From Vulcanisaeta sp. JCM 14467 (GTDB lineage: Archaea; Thermoproteota; Thermoprotei; Thermoproteales; Thermocladiaceae): 64,000 nucleotides of DNA. The stretch lies in contig NZ_BBDM01000002.1 of assembly GCF_001316245.1 (NCBI RefSeq), positions 124,001-188,000 of the forward strand, written 5' to 3'. The notes under the pieces are model-generated. The model worked only from the letters and a program-made list of their open reading frames with translations, was not told the origin of the DNA and searched no databases. How positions within the stretch are numbered: the stretch's first letter is position 1; the number at the start of each line of letters is the position of its first letter. The position numbers and the translations under genes were made by a program. This document shows positions 1 through 9,730 of the stretch, in pieces.

Positions 1-515
1 CGGTTGTTCCTGGATCATTTTCTTGACCTCATCATCAACTACTATGATGTGATTGCCAGGTAGGATTAGTAATTGGTCGGTGGGTGTGAATATGTCTGTT
101 GGGTATCCATCGGTTATTAGCCAGATCCAGGGCCTGTAGTAATTAATGCCCTGCTCCTTATACTGCTGCTTCCTCCTCTCAACAGCCTCAACAGCCTTGA
201 GCAGTGCGTGACCCATTGGCGTGAGACCTCCAGGGATTAATAATCCACTTACGTAATCAACATCAAGCTTCTCAACAGGTACGAAGTCCTGGACCAGCCT
301 AACGCCGTTTTCATCATTACTACCACCAAAGGCCATTATGCAACCTCAACCCTCCTCCTGGCGATATCATCCTTAAGAATCTCCTCCTTAAGCAAACGAA
401 GCCCAGAGACTAATCTAGAAATCCTTGGTGTCATTGAGCCTGAGACATCAACGAGGAGTAACAATGGTTGCTTAGGCTCCTGAGGATACGGAATCTCGGC
501 GGGTATTGAGCTCAT
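1..515 (-). CDS. TerY-like von Willebrand factor A protein (cut by window edge, frameshifted)
   Basis: Starting at ATG 515, residues 23-29 read DVSGSMT, the D-x-S-x-S metal-ion (MIDAS) motif of VWA domains. After a one-base loss near 336-340 the next frame continues with [28 protein letters not shown] (the MIDAS threonine) and [10 protein letters not shown] (the MIDAS aspartate), which is the TerY type. The 3' end lies outside the window. TerY-like VWA proteins often occur with PP2C phosphatases and Ser/Thr kinases, both of which are present at 24-27 kb. Family assignment is good; function is inferred. Confidence 0.8.
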
Positions 516-540
516 AACCGTTAAGCAACTCCGAAGTGGA

Positions 541-550
541 TTATTTAAGT
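541..550 (-). promoter_or_regulatory. TATA box for the VWA gene
   Basis: On the minus strand the sequence reads acttaaataa, centred about 30 bases before ATG 515. This is the spacing of a crenarchaeal leaderless transcript. Confidence 0.4.
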
Positions 551-646
551 ATTTTTAGATCTTCAGTAGTTTATTTTTATTAATTCCTCATTATCTTCCT
601 CCTGTTGATGTTAATATTTTAGTGTGGCTTTTGTTTTTAGTGCTTA

Positions 647-895
647 ATGGGTGGTTGTTGTTCTGGTGGTTCTATTTCTCCTGGCGAGGCTGCTAGGATT
701 GCTTATAACCACGTTTATGACATGTATCGTTGGGAGTACCTTAACATGTATGGTGTGAATTTGAGGGTTGTTAGGACGTATAGGTATGGCTGTGCATATA
801 ACGTGATAATCAACGTAATACTAACACCAATATCAATAGCCTTCGGCAGGAGGGGAACAATAAGGAAGACCCATAAGGTACAGGTAGACCCATGA
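647..895 (+). CDS. small hypothetical protein with N-terminal Cys/Gly segment
   Basis: 82 residues beginning MGGCCSGGS, then a basic, tyrosine-rich middle (MYRWEY, RTYRYGCAY) and a short hydrophobic stretch near residues 51-65. No family recognised. A TATA-like ttaatatttt at 611-620 lies about 31 bases before the ATG, which supports a leaderless start. It may be a small metal-binding protein, but only the paired cysteines suggest this. Confidence 0.45.
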   Translation: MGGCCSGGSISPGEAARIAYNHVYDMYRWEYLNMYGVNLRVVRTYRYGCAYNVIINVILTPISIAFGRRGTIRKTHKVQVDP

Positions 896-1229
896 CGATA
901 AACGTCATAAGTATGACGTGAATATAATGTAAATGAAAGTTAATCCTGATGTATGCACTGCGCTTACTATGTTAGTAAGTAAGTTTTAGAATGTTGATGC
1001 ATAAAGTCTTATATGTATGTGACGTATCTCAGCGTGATTAAGCTAGGAGTGCCAGAGGTGGGCTTTTGCCTAGCTCTAAACGCATTTATTAATGCTTAAT
1101 TAGTTAATAAAAAGATAGTGTAATGAGATTCGGGATTATATTTTTAAGTTCTAAGGTTGCTGTAATTTATACTAGCATAGTATTAAACAGTATATTTATT
1201 AGGCTCCGCATATATTTGTTAAAATATAA
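896..1229. other. intergenic stretch with one inverted repeat
   Basis: No gene seen. It holds a 7-bp perfect inverted repeat (AGCTAGG at 1041-1047, CCTAGCT at 1069-1075) with a 21-base loop. This could be part of a small RNA or chance. The rest is AT-rich and leads into the next gene. Confidence 0.3.
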
Positions 1230-2447
1230 ATGAGTGTTATACGACGAAAAATAGAATGGAGCAATGCAATGGCAATATTATTAATTATTTGCCAAACTAT
1301 TGTCACATCTGCTATTGCGGAGGAATTTCAATTATTAATAACTAGGATACCAGTTACGGTATCCATATACAGTATCTGTTTTCTCGTTATTCTCGGTATA
1401 ATAATTATGCTTCTCATTCCTAGGCTGCTGGCTAGGCCTGTCTCTAATAAAAACCTTGTATTTTTAACGATAATATTTTCATCAATTCTTGCTGGTATAT
1501 CTATGGCGTTTTTAGTGGCTTATTACGTATTATTATTTCCTTCTTTATTATTTGAATTATCAATTGCTATCGAAGTTTCTGCAATGTTTAGTATTCCAAC
1601 TATTCCTCAGGTCTTTTTTTGCCGTGGTCTTTCCTGGGAGAGAAATTGAGGTAGTTGGTGGTAACCTCACCATAACTGCTATTGGTATTTTAGCAATGTC
1701 TATGGGAATTACGTTTTTAACAATACCAGCATTGCCACACAGTACTGTTAATTTCTCAGTAATTGCTGGACCAATATTCGGCTCAGGTTTAACATTAATT
1801 GCGACGGGGCTTCAGGAGTATTTTAGGAGTCTCGTCACTACGCCTATACTGAGGATCGAGGTCCTTAGTGAGCCTGCAATTAGGAAGCCAATACTGACTA
1901 CCTTCCCGGACTTCTGCGGTACTCAGCGTCCTCCTAACAATAATATCGTTGGTTATCTTAGGCTTGCGGTTAGGAATGTTGGTCGTGGTGCGGCTAAGGA
2001 TTGTGTTGCTCAGGTTAGGGTGTTGGAGAGGCTTGATCCTAGTGGTTATTGTAAGTGTGTGGGTGGACCTAGTGGTGAGTATGTTGATTGGCTTGACTTA
2101 ACCTGGCTGGTAACGTCGCTAGGGTTAATATTAATCCGAACGATGTTAGGATAATCAACCTAGTAGCTATGCCGCTTGATGTCAGTAATAAGCCATTCTT
2201 CGTCATCAATCAAAACTTATGTCAAAACATACCAACAGCCTGCGGTGGTAGTCTACCCTATGCATGGTTCGCCAGACCAGACGTAATGGCTTATGGTTGT
2301 CTTAATAGGATGCAGGACTGCTTAACTAAGCTCATCTACATGATCGAGGTTCAAGTAACCTGCGAGAATGGTAGGGCTGAGCCTGTTAGACTTAAGTTAA
2401 TTATTGGCGATGATTGGGATCATACTGACGTAGTTAAAGTATCCTAA
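1230..2447 (+). CDS. membrane-anchored protein with C-terminal Ig-like/CARDB-type domain (two frameshifts)
   Basis: Residues 1-140 carry four hydrophobic helices. At the T7 run 1614-1620 the frame breaks; removing one T joins it to FAVVFPGREIEVVGGN and two more helices. The soluble part contains YLRLAVRNVGRGAAKDC, a pattern typical of CARDB-like beta-sandwich domains, so it probably projects from the membrane. A second one-base loss near 2095-2105 joins WLD to LNLAGNVARVNINPND and then the 92-residue C-terminus. Corrected length is about 405 residues. Function unknown. Confidence 0.6.
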
Positions 2448-2506
2448 GGTTAGAAAGTAAATCTAAGTTAGGCATTAAATCGAACTAGGCTAAATTTCTT
2501 AAATTA

Positions 2507-2791
2507 TTGTCTCATTTCATGTTATTAATGAATACTAATTCCTTTGCTGGGTGGATTTGGTTATTATTTTTGTTGGCTACTGTCGGTAATGTTATTGACT
2601 TGGTCATTAGTTGTGTCGGTGTCGTGTTTCTCGGTCTGTATGAGGGTAATGCCTTCGCCACCCAACTACACCTTAGTGATTACTTGGCCATTGCCTTGGC
2701 AATCATTACCTACCAAGTCATTGTAACTACATTGTATCTATTGTATCGTTGGGTCCTGAAGCGATGGGGCACTGTGAAGAGCTTGGTGTGA
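2507..2791 (+). CDS. small membrane protein
   Basis: 94 residues with about three hydrophobic segments: WIWLLFLLATVGNVIDLVI, a short central one, and YLAIALAIITYQVIVTTLYLLY, followed by a basic tail (RWVLKRWGTVK). No family recognised. It shares a four-base GTGA overlap with the next short gene, so the two are probably translated together. Confidence 0.5.
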   Translation: MSHFMLLMNTNSFAGWIWLLFLLATVGNVIDLVISCVGVVFLGLYEGNAFATQLHLSDYLAIALAIITYQVIVTTLYLLYRWVLKRWGTVKSLV

Positions 2792-2919
2792 TTGCCATTA
2801 AGTACTTCTTGATTAGTTTCATGATTGGATTAACGGTATTGAAGTACTTATTTGTGGCTTATGACATGGCATTGATATTAAGCAGATTGGTGGTCATGAG
2901 TTTGTATGTCATGATGTGA
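2788..2919 (+). CDS. 43-residue hydrophobic protein overlapping the previous gene
   Basis: GTG at 2788 overlaps the TGA of the upstream membrane gene (GTGA). The peptide runs VIAIKYFLISFMIGLTVLK and on to VMM, and is almost wholly hydrophobic with two possible membrane segments. The overlapping start is the main evidence that it is real. No family known. Confidence 0.35.
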   Translation: MIAIKYFLISFMIGLTVLKYLFVAYDMALILSRLVVMSLYVMM

Positions 2920-2967
2920 ATAGGCTGTGTCAATATCTTAAATAATATGTAGCATGGCGACTAGGTT

Positions 2968-3585
2968 GTGAGGTGTGGTGTTCCTTTTTGTCCGAGGGAG
3001 GCTGGTGGGGTTGTGAGGATTAGGTATGTTGTTGGTGAGCCTGAGGTTGCGTTGTGCAGTGAGCATGCTTCTAGGTTTCGTAAGGCTGAGTATTACTGGG
3101 GCTTGATTAACTGGGACTCATTAGGCAGGGCTTACCTGCTCTTTGGCTTGGCTCATCAATTGCTTGGTAATGCCGTGCTGTTATTTGCCATGGGATTTAA
3201 TGATGCCTCGGCAATAATGGTTAGGGCATCACTCGAGACCATGCTACACTCGGTGCTGAGCATGAGTAATCCGAAGTTCAGTAATGATGGTATGCTCATC
3301 ACCTACGAACATGATAAGACTTACGACGAGTGTACATTAGGTCAATTAATAAGTGAGGCTGGACGAAAAGGGTTGCTAAACGGTGATTTGATTGGTTGTG
3401 CTAATAGGATTAAGGAGTATGGGAACTTCGTAACGCATATTGGTGAGAGGCAATGGAGACAGCTTATTAGGGCTATTAATTCTGATGAACTTAAGCTCTG
3501 GATTGGCGATAACGACATAGAGGAGGCGCTGAGGTGCATTATCGAAATCATGAACCACCTAGCAAGCAATTTGACGAGGAAGTAA
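2968..3585 (+). CDS. DUF4145/HEPN-like helical protein with N-terminal zinc-binding motif
   Basis: 205 residues from GTG 2968, with a TATA-like tcttaaataa about 28 bases upstream. The N-terminus has C-x4-C then C-x2-H (ALCSEHA), a likely zinc knuckle. The helical C-terminal domain has RASLETMLHSVL and IKEYGNFVTH, matching the DUF4145 pattern of an R-A-x-LE helix and a later GN-x-x-H, a branch of the HEPN superfamily. Such proteins often sit in restriction or defence loci. Intact; the precise role is unknown. Confidence 0.6.
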   Translation: MRCGVPFCPREAGGVVRIRYVVGEPEVALCSEHASRFRKAEYYWGLINWDSLGRAYLLFGLAHQLLGNAVLLFAMGFNDASAIMVRASLETMLHSVLSMSNPKFSNDGMLITYEHDKTYDECTLGQLISEAGRKGLLNGDLIGCANRIKEYGNFVTHIGERQWRQLIRAINSDELKLWIGDNDIEEALRCIIEIMNHLASNLTRK

Positions 3586-3638
3586 TCCTTAATCGAGACT
3601 CAATCCATGAACCTGAGCCTAGGCAGGAAGAGGAAAAT

Positions 3639-3884
3639 TCACCTAGACAAGGTCTGCTGTATGAGTATGCACTTCGTGAATCCCTCGCTCTCGTAGAATC
3701 TTCTTAATATCAATATCTTTGTTGAGTCTTTTTTGCTTTGGCTAGCTCCATTGCTATGCCGTCCTTGCTCCTCACCTCGATTATCATGTCTTGTCTTCAT
3801 TAACCTCCAGGTGAGTCGTAACTGGTTCGATATCTCGCTTTTGGTCTAGATAAATTACTATATCGATTATTTTATTAGCTGCAT
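3639..3884 (-). pseudogene. small family protein, copy 1 (several frameshifts)
   Basis: The minus strand carries pieces in different frames: MQLIK, IIDIVIYLDQKRDIEPVTTH LEVNED, MIIEVRSKDGIAMELAKAKK and RRFYESEGFTKCILIQQT, ending at 3639. The order and wording match copy 2 at 9079-9305 (CHLEVNGD, VIIEVRSGDSMAMKL, LRKFYENEEVMKC, QQT). At least three frame changes are needed, so this copy is either decayed or badly called. It is convergent with the DUF4145-like gene. Family not recognised. Confidence 0.5.
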
Positions 3885-4309
3885 GATTGGAGTTATGGTC
3901 GCTAATTGACTTGGGTCTAAATGAACGTTGGTCATGGGTATAAGTATGCTTATTGATCCTTGAGTTCGTTATAGTATCAATCCTTGAGTGGTGTTACTAC
4001 CGTGTTTATTAATGAATGATGCATGGGGTATTACGTAATTGCTTAAGTGAAAATGAGCCGTTTAGGTTGGGATTTTGATGGTTCTTAGAACCACATCAAC
4101 TAGCCCTTGGTTTGTTTGGTTTTGGTTAGTTCCTCTAGGTCTGAGTAGTTCCTCGAGTTCCTCCCTGTCCTCGCCCACGTAGGCAAGCATCCTGCACACG
4201 GGCAGTTAATGCGTAAAGAGGCTATATAAGTCTTCAGTGATTGAAATAGGGATGGGCGGTTACGTCGGCGGTGTGTTTTAAGGAGTAATTGAACACGAGT
4301 AATCATTAG
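3885..4309. other. intergenic stretch with weak coding traces
   Basis: A minus-strand ORF at 4062-4190 would encode about 42 residues (MLAYVGEDREELEELLRPRG at its start), charged and possibly a gene fragment. Nothing else convincing. A TATA-like gttttaagga at 4274-4283 serves the gene that follows. Confidence 0.3.
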
Positions 4310-4650
4310 ATGAGATTAACCCTAGAAAGCTGGGAGTCAGATTCGCCAGGTCTTTTAGGCTTGTTGGGGATCCGGAGCTTGGCGTGGTTCCTAGGAATAT
4401 GTGTGATGAGCGCGTGAGGTTCCTGGAAGAGAATGTGGTGAAGGCGATTCGTGACAATGATGAGGGTAGCCTAAGGCTCCTCTACGAATTCTTCCTAGGC
4501 ATCAACGACGCAATAATGGGCGACTACGATGATGCGGTTGGTAACCTGGACCTGGAGGTCTACCTAAGGGTAATGATGGGTGACCAACTCTACGAGGAGT
4601 TGATGGACAGGCTAAGCCAATACGCTAGGAGGAGGGTGGTCAATAAATAA
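4310..4650 (+). CDS. small helical hypothetical protein (frameshift at the start)
   Basis: The uninterrupted frame runs INPRKLGVRFARSFRLVGDP, then MCDERVRFLEENVVKAIRDN and ends RRRVVNK. Its own frame has no good start before GTG 4384, but ATG 4310 sits 31 bases after a TATA box, so a one-base loss just after that ATG is the simplest reading. Corrected length is about 113 residues, acidic and helical. No family recognised. Confidence 0.5.
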
Positions 4651-4696
4651 TGAATCTTTAGTGTATTCATGGCAAAATACTTAAGCCTGTGCGGGT

Positions 4697-5056
4697 GTGG
4701 TGTTTGTGGGCTCGGTGTTTAGGGATGCTGTGTTGGTTGTTGTAGTTATTTCTGTGTTCCTCATGATCTATTACTTCGCCTACTCCCTATCATTCACTTA
4801 CCTGAGACCATACATGAATTACTACTGGAATGTGTCAAGTAGCCACGCCAGGGTGTTTAACCTGCCCATGCTCATCATCCTCGCCTCATCGCCATTCAAC
4901 GCCTACGAGGCTGTGCTTATCCACGTGAATCCAACGTTTTACTTCCTGGAGAGCGTGCTCGCGCCGACTCTTTCATTACTCGACCTTCTGCTGGCTTATG
5001 AGGTTGTTATGCTTAGGCTTAGGGCTAAGCCTGGGATTGACCTATCGGCTTTATGA
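4697..5056 (+). CDS. membrane protein
   Basis: About 116-119 residues with an N-terminal helix (DAVLVVVVISVFLMIYYFAY), a central hydrophobic stretch (LPMLIILASSPFNAYEAVLI) and a third (LESVLAPTLSLLDLLLAYEV). GTG 4706 is a better start than 4697 because it lies 27 bases from aaaatacttaag. It is followed by another membrane protein at 5115. Function unknown. Confidence 0.5.
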   Translation: MVFVGSVFRDAVLVVVVISVFLMIYYFAYSLSFTYLRPYMNYYWNVSSSHARVFNLPMLIILASSPFNAYEAVLIHVNPTFYFLESVLAPTLSLLDLLLAYEVVMLRLRAKPGIDLSAL

Positions 5057-5114
5057 GGTTCGTATTACTGACTTCACTCGCTGATTCCTGCTTACTTCAT
5101 TAATTGCGTGGCCA

Positions 5115-5399
5115 ATGCTTGGCGTGCCGAGCATAGGCACTTCCGTCTTCACCGTGTTCCAGGTAATTGCCGCGTCCTACGTATCGATGCGGTTGGTCAG
5201 TGCCATACACCTGGTGAGGGATTGGCCCAGGCCACTGCGTGATGCAACGTATGTGCTTGCCGTAATCACGATCGTCCTTGTGGATGTCGCCATATTCATA
5301 AGATGTATACCGATAGCAGATATAAACCACGTAATTGGACTGGCAATCGCCGTAATGCTCATTTTGGTATATCATGAATATTTTATTCGTAAGTCTTGA
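5115..5399 (+). CDS. small membrane protein
   Basis: 94 residues with three hydrophobic segments: SVFTVFQVIAASYVSMRLV, ATYVLAVITIVLVDVAIFI and HVIGLAIAVMLILVYHEYFI. It lies on the same strand as the preceding membrane gene, 58 bases away. No family recognised. The opposite strand is also open here, but the hydrophobic pattern favours this frame. Confidence 0.45.
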   Translation: MLGVPSIGTSVFTVFQVIAASYVSMRLVSAIHLVRDWPRPLRDATYVLAVITIVLVDVAIFIRCIPIADINHVIGLAIAVMLILVYHEYFIRKS

Positions 5400-5636
5400 G
5401 GTATCCTCTCCGCAATGATTTATTATTAGTTTAGTATTGTAATCCCTGCTCGGAATCATGTGCCTTGGCTTGGTGGGGGTACTTCCTGGTTGCTCTTATC
5501 TTAGCTATGATATGGTTAGGTTGGGTGGCCATGGGGTGACTATGCGTCTTGGGTGGGTTTTCTTGGGTCTGGTTGATTATGTGATTGGTAATTGAATGTC
5601 AGTAATGTTTTTAAGCAAGATAAATAGAATGTAAAA

Positions 5637-7589
5637 ATGGATGTGACTAGGTGGTTTGGGAGAATGAGATGGGAGAGTGGTATGGAGCGTCTCGAATTAC
5701 CGTGTTGGCGTAGATTCGCGTTAATGGCTGGAGCTGCAGTATTCAAATACCGCTCCCACTTCCGCTTGCTCATAGAGACTATAGAGTCGTTGAGAGATAA
5801 GGACTTATTCAAGGGGCTTATTGAGGCTGCCAAGCCCTGTAGTATAGATACGATTTTTCTTTGGGGAGATGGTGGACTTAACATCTTATTAATGGACTTA
5901 ATTGAGATTAATGGCATACATAGGTATATGCTAATAAGTGGAGGGATATTGCTAAAGAGTTAGAGGAGTTGAGGAGTAAGTGGTTGAGTAGGGGGAGTCG
6001 GTTTGTTGAGGCCGTTTATGCCCTTGGACTTTCCATACTCCTCGCTGGCGCTAAGGCTGCTGGTGAAGACGTCGATGCCAAGGCGGCTGAGACGGCGCTA
6101 TGGCTCTCCGGGTTTAGCATGAGACAGATAAATGATTCAACATACTACGTGGATAATGTGATAAGGCTGTTAACTCCGCTACGTAATTTACATAGAAGCG
6201 GATGGACGCACTTAATCAGCAATGCAGCAAGTATTGCGGTTACGAATCTAGTCCATGAAATGCTTGATAATATTTATGTCAATGCCGATGATCTAGATGA
6301 GTGGGTTAAGGCTAGGTTGGTGGAAACATATGTTAATGCGTTAGTTAAGACAGGATACGACGAATATTCAGGTAGGGCAGCTCACTTGCTTAGTGAGGTA
6401 AAGGACGATACTTTAAAGATAATAATAAAGACTCATGTGTATGAACGCCTCGCCTCGACTGGGAAAATGGAACTGTATGGCTATGTGTGCGAGGAACTTG
6501 AAAAACTGTCGCGAGATCTTGAGGAGATCGAGAAGCAAGCATCTTTGAATCCCAGGGAATTCCTAAAGAGACATCCAGAGCTTAGGAAGTACTTGGAGTG
6601 GCGTTATGTGGCAAGGACTGAGGTGGCGCTTAACATAGCTATTAAGGAAGCCCAGACCCTCGCTTTACTTGGCTTGGGTCATTGCGCACGGAATAGGGGT
6701 GAGTTTAAGATGGCTGAGGACTATTATAGAAGGGTTGCGGACGCTTCACGTAGATGGGGCTGGGCATATTACATAGCTGGTAGGTTATTGGCTGCCTATG
6801 CAATGGCATTGAGGACATTGATGAATGGGCATTTTAACGATGTAATTAATGAATTTGAGGGGCTTTGGAACGAATATATTCAGGAAAGCCAGAAAGAAGA
6901 ACAAAGTGCGTCATCACCTGGGTTAATGACTTACATACTTGGCGGCTACTTAATTGCATTAGCCTGACTGGAAGGCTTAGGGATGCGGAGAAACTACTTA
7001 AGGATCATGATGAGCTCCTCAGCGCGAATGCGCAATTAAATGTCGCCACGCATTTCATACTGAAGTACCTGGGCGCGATGGTAGATATGCCGAGTGAATG
7101 GGGGGTGTCATTGGCAATGCTGTGGCATGTGAAGAAAGCGTTTTCGGAAATCCTCGATGAGATTCTAGGTAAATCCACTACGGATGAACCATCATGTAAG
7201 GAGCTGAGGGAGCCTGAGGATAAATTATGTACCTATGCCCACATGGCCATGAAGGGTGATAAGGAGGCGGAGGATGCCATTAGGAGGTTTATCACGTTAA
7301 CGCTCAGTAGTGCGGGCGTCCCGCGTGATTTGTTGGATAGGGCCAACACTAGGCAGCTCATTGAGGTTTATGCGCCGGCGACGTCAATGGGCCAATTCAT
7401 CCTGTTACTACGGGCGCTAGCCTTGGCGATAAGGACTTGGCAATACTCCATGCTGAAGTGGGTAGTGCTATGTTTAACAAGGAGCTTCCCAAGAGGTTCT
7501 TTAGGGAGCTTGCCAACGCGCTAAGGAGTGGTGATGAGGGTGGCGCCAGGAAGGCTGTAGCCAAGCTATACTACTATCACTTCTTCTGA
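5637..7589 (+). CDS. large helical PaREP/TPR-like protein of Thermoproteales (three frameshifts)
   Basis: Starts at ATG 5637, 26 bases after tttttaagcaag. Pieces join near 5940 (WRDIAKELEELRSKWLSRGS), near 6960 (LTGRLRDAEKLLKDH) and near 7430 (DKDLAILHAEVGSAMFNKEL), ending KLYYYHFF at 7589. Corrected length is about 650 residues, nearly all helical, with TPR-like stretches (ALLGLGHCARNRGEFKMAED). From memory, the ending resembles the C-terminus of large paralogous proteins in Pyrobaculum and relatives. I see no Walker motif. Role unknown; repeat-rich proteins of this type may be protein-interaction scaffolds. Confidence 0.6.
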
Positions 7590-7669
7590 TTCAGTTTTTC
7601 GATTTTATGCCGTAACTTCGCATAACTTTCTATTTCTAGTTGCAATAATTTATGCCGTGTGTTGGATTG

Positions 7670-8884
7670 TTATCCGTAGTTTGGTGGTTTGCCGTATAGG
7701 TTGAGTATTAGGTCTAATTCGCCGAGTAGTTCTTCATGCCCCACCGCGAATACGGTAATTACCCTCCCACGCCTACACTTAATCCTGACCCTATCGAACC
7801 TGGGGTCCACATTCCTCACGATATCCCTCACCACATGCGTACAGCCCTTCCAAGCCTTGATTAACACGGTCATTCGCTTACCATCAGCACTTCTCAATTG
7901 GAGTAGTTCGCTAGAGTTAGGGTTATCCAGGCTCAGGAGTTCGTATGGTGACTCAATCTCGAGTAAATCCTTGAGCCCACTCATGCTCCGGCCCTTACCA
8001 TCCTCGCAACCGAGTATTTCCCTCAACTTCCCCAGCTTCTTCTCGTTATCCTCGTTTAAGTGGTTTTTTTACGAAATTTGTAAGTTCATCGCATAGCCTG
8101 TTGTTGCTCACGTATATCTTTAAGTAGGGTTTGGGTGCGTTTATGCTCAGTTTCAGCTTTGGGAAGAATGATAATACGTAATAGACGGTTTTGTAGAGGT
8201 GGCTTAGTATTGATTTTGCCTTTGTTGGGTTAAAGTATTCGTTAACGATATCTAGCGCATGCGCGCCCATATAGTTAATCCCTTGATTCGTTGCGGACCC
8301 TTGGTCTGTGATTCCCGTGGTTTTCACGGTAAGGTTTATCATGAGTAGTGCTAGGATTGCCAGCACCATGATGCCTAACCCGGCCGTTATTGCATCGTGG
8401 CTATTTACGCTTATGAATGGGTGTAGTATTGTGTCCATGGCGAATACTACCGAGAACGCTATAAATAATGCTGTAAGAATAGGTAATAGAGGAATTGGTG
8501 AGTACTGTAGTAATTTCTTGATGCCCTTACCTTTCTTAATGATTATGCTAATGTCATCGATTATGTTCCTCCCCTCAAGTCGCTTGATGGTCTCGACTAT
8601 GTTGCCTGGCTTATGAGCAATTCATTAATTGGTGTGATGTCATTCGTGAGCTCATTCACTAATTCATTTGCACGCCTGTGTAACATTACTATGCTCGCGA
8701 GGACTGCGATTAATAATATGCCCGTAAAAATGGGATTCCTCAGCACGCCGTCACAGCCCCAAAGGGCTATGCCAGCACCTACCCAGGTAATTACCTGGAG
8801 AATCCTTACTTCCCTCGGCTTGTCAATCAGCGAATCCGTTAATGCCGATATAATGCTGCTCTGAATAAGCTCGCTTATGTCCAT
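7670..8884 (-). CDS. four-helix membrane protein with cytoplasmic C-terminal domain (two frameshifts)
   Basis: From ATG 8884: MDISELIQ, two hydrophobic helices (VITWVGAGIALWG, IFTGILLIAVLASIVML), a break near 8615, then GNIVETIKRLEGRNIIDD and two more helices (PLLPILTALFIAFSVVF, AITAGLGIMVLAILALLM). A second break lies in the T7 run 8064-8070; one base fewer joins ELTNFVK to NHLNEDNEKKLGKLREILG and the soluble C-terminus. About 400 residues. No family recognised. Confidence 0.6.
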
Positions 8885-9078
8885 ACTGGGTATTATTCTT
8901 GGTTCACAATAAAAATGCCAGCGTGGAATTCACTAAGTTCAAAATATATTACCATGATGAGTTGTGTCCGTCAGTAATTACTTAATTAAATGATTGAATG
9001 ATTGATTGTTGTTTTATTCGTATTTAACGACTCATTTACTGAATAATGGCTTGGATGGGTAGTTCCCCAAAAGCCAGG

Positions 9079-9305
9079 TTATTCCAATTGGGTCTGTTGC
9101 AGTGGCGTACATTTCATGACTTCCTCATTCTCGTAGAATTTCCTTAGCGCTTTGGTTGGGTCCTTTGCCTTGATCAACTTCATTGCCATGCTGTCCCCAC
9201 TCCTCACCTCAATTATTACGTCACCATTAACCTCAAGGTGGCATACGGTGGCTGACTTAAACCCGTGTCCCCAGTCTCATTAATGGCTATGCTGACGAGC
9301 TCCAT
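9079..9305 (-). CDS. small family protein, copy 2 (one frameshift)
   Basis: ATG 9305 gives MELVSIAINETGDTG, then a one-base break near 9260 leads to FKSATVCHLEVNGDVIIEVR, AMKLIKAKDPTKALRKFY and a stop at 9079. About 75 residues. It is homologous to the decayed copy at 3639-3884 (shared HLEVN-x-D, IIEVRS-x-D, FYE-x-E, QQT). The family is unknown to me; the conserved order suggests a compact beta-alpha domain. Confidence 0.5.
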
Positions 9306-9730
9306 GGTTGCAGGGGCTTGTTTCTTGGTGTTGTGCGTGGTATTTATTATTGCCGTGATTGGCTTGGTGGGTGTAACCTACGGTCTAGGGGATTCCCGGG
9401 GCGTTCCTCGCTGGTGTCAGGCTTATTTTTGGCTATGGTTGCTTGAAGCTAGGCGTGGTCTTTGTGGTTGTTTGCTTGAGGTTAGAGCATAAGGTCATTG
9501 CTGGGGTGAGGGTTAGGTGGCTTGGACTTCATTTTAGTGAGCGACGAGTCTGCTGGAATCGGGATAGTGAGGGGTGTTTAGGTAAGCCGAGGTATATTGT
9601 GTTAGGCTGTGATTATGGCTTGCTCACGGTGATGGGCGAGGTGCTCAGTCCGTTGAGACTGGTGGTAGGACTTGGGTGTGGTTGTTGTGCTGGGGTTTGT
9701 GAGGGTTATGGGTTGGCCGTTAGGCTTTGA
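9304..9730 (+). CDS. possible membrane protein, doubtful (one frameshift)
   Basis: ATG 9304 gives MVAGACFLVLCVVFIIAVIG, a clear hydrophobic helix, and a frame change near 9435 would add KLGVVFVVVCLRLEHK and a cysteine-rich segment ending VRL. Its start overlaps the opposite-strand ATG at 9305 in a CCATGG palindrome and its end overlaps the next gene by 11 bases. Composition is plausible, but no family or promoter supports it. Confidence 0.25.

Noticed and set aside
1041-1075. Inverted repeat AGCTAGG/CCTAGCT as a terminator or riboswitch
   Set aside because: Only seven pairs with a 21-base loop and no following T-run; kept only as a note in the intergenic entry.
5100-5459. 119-residue minus-strand ORF
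   Set aside because: It is an antisense shadow of the small membrane protein at 5115-5399 with low-complexity composition.
8046-8100. Programmed frameshift at the A7/T7 run in the membrane protein
   Set aside because: Similar breaks occur in many unrelated housekeeping genes, so a sequencing error explains it more simply.
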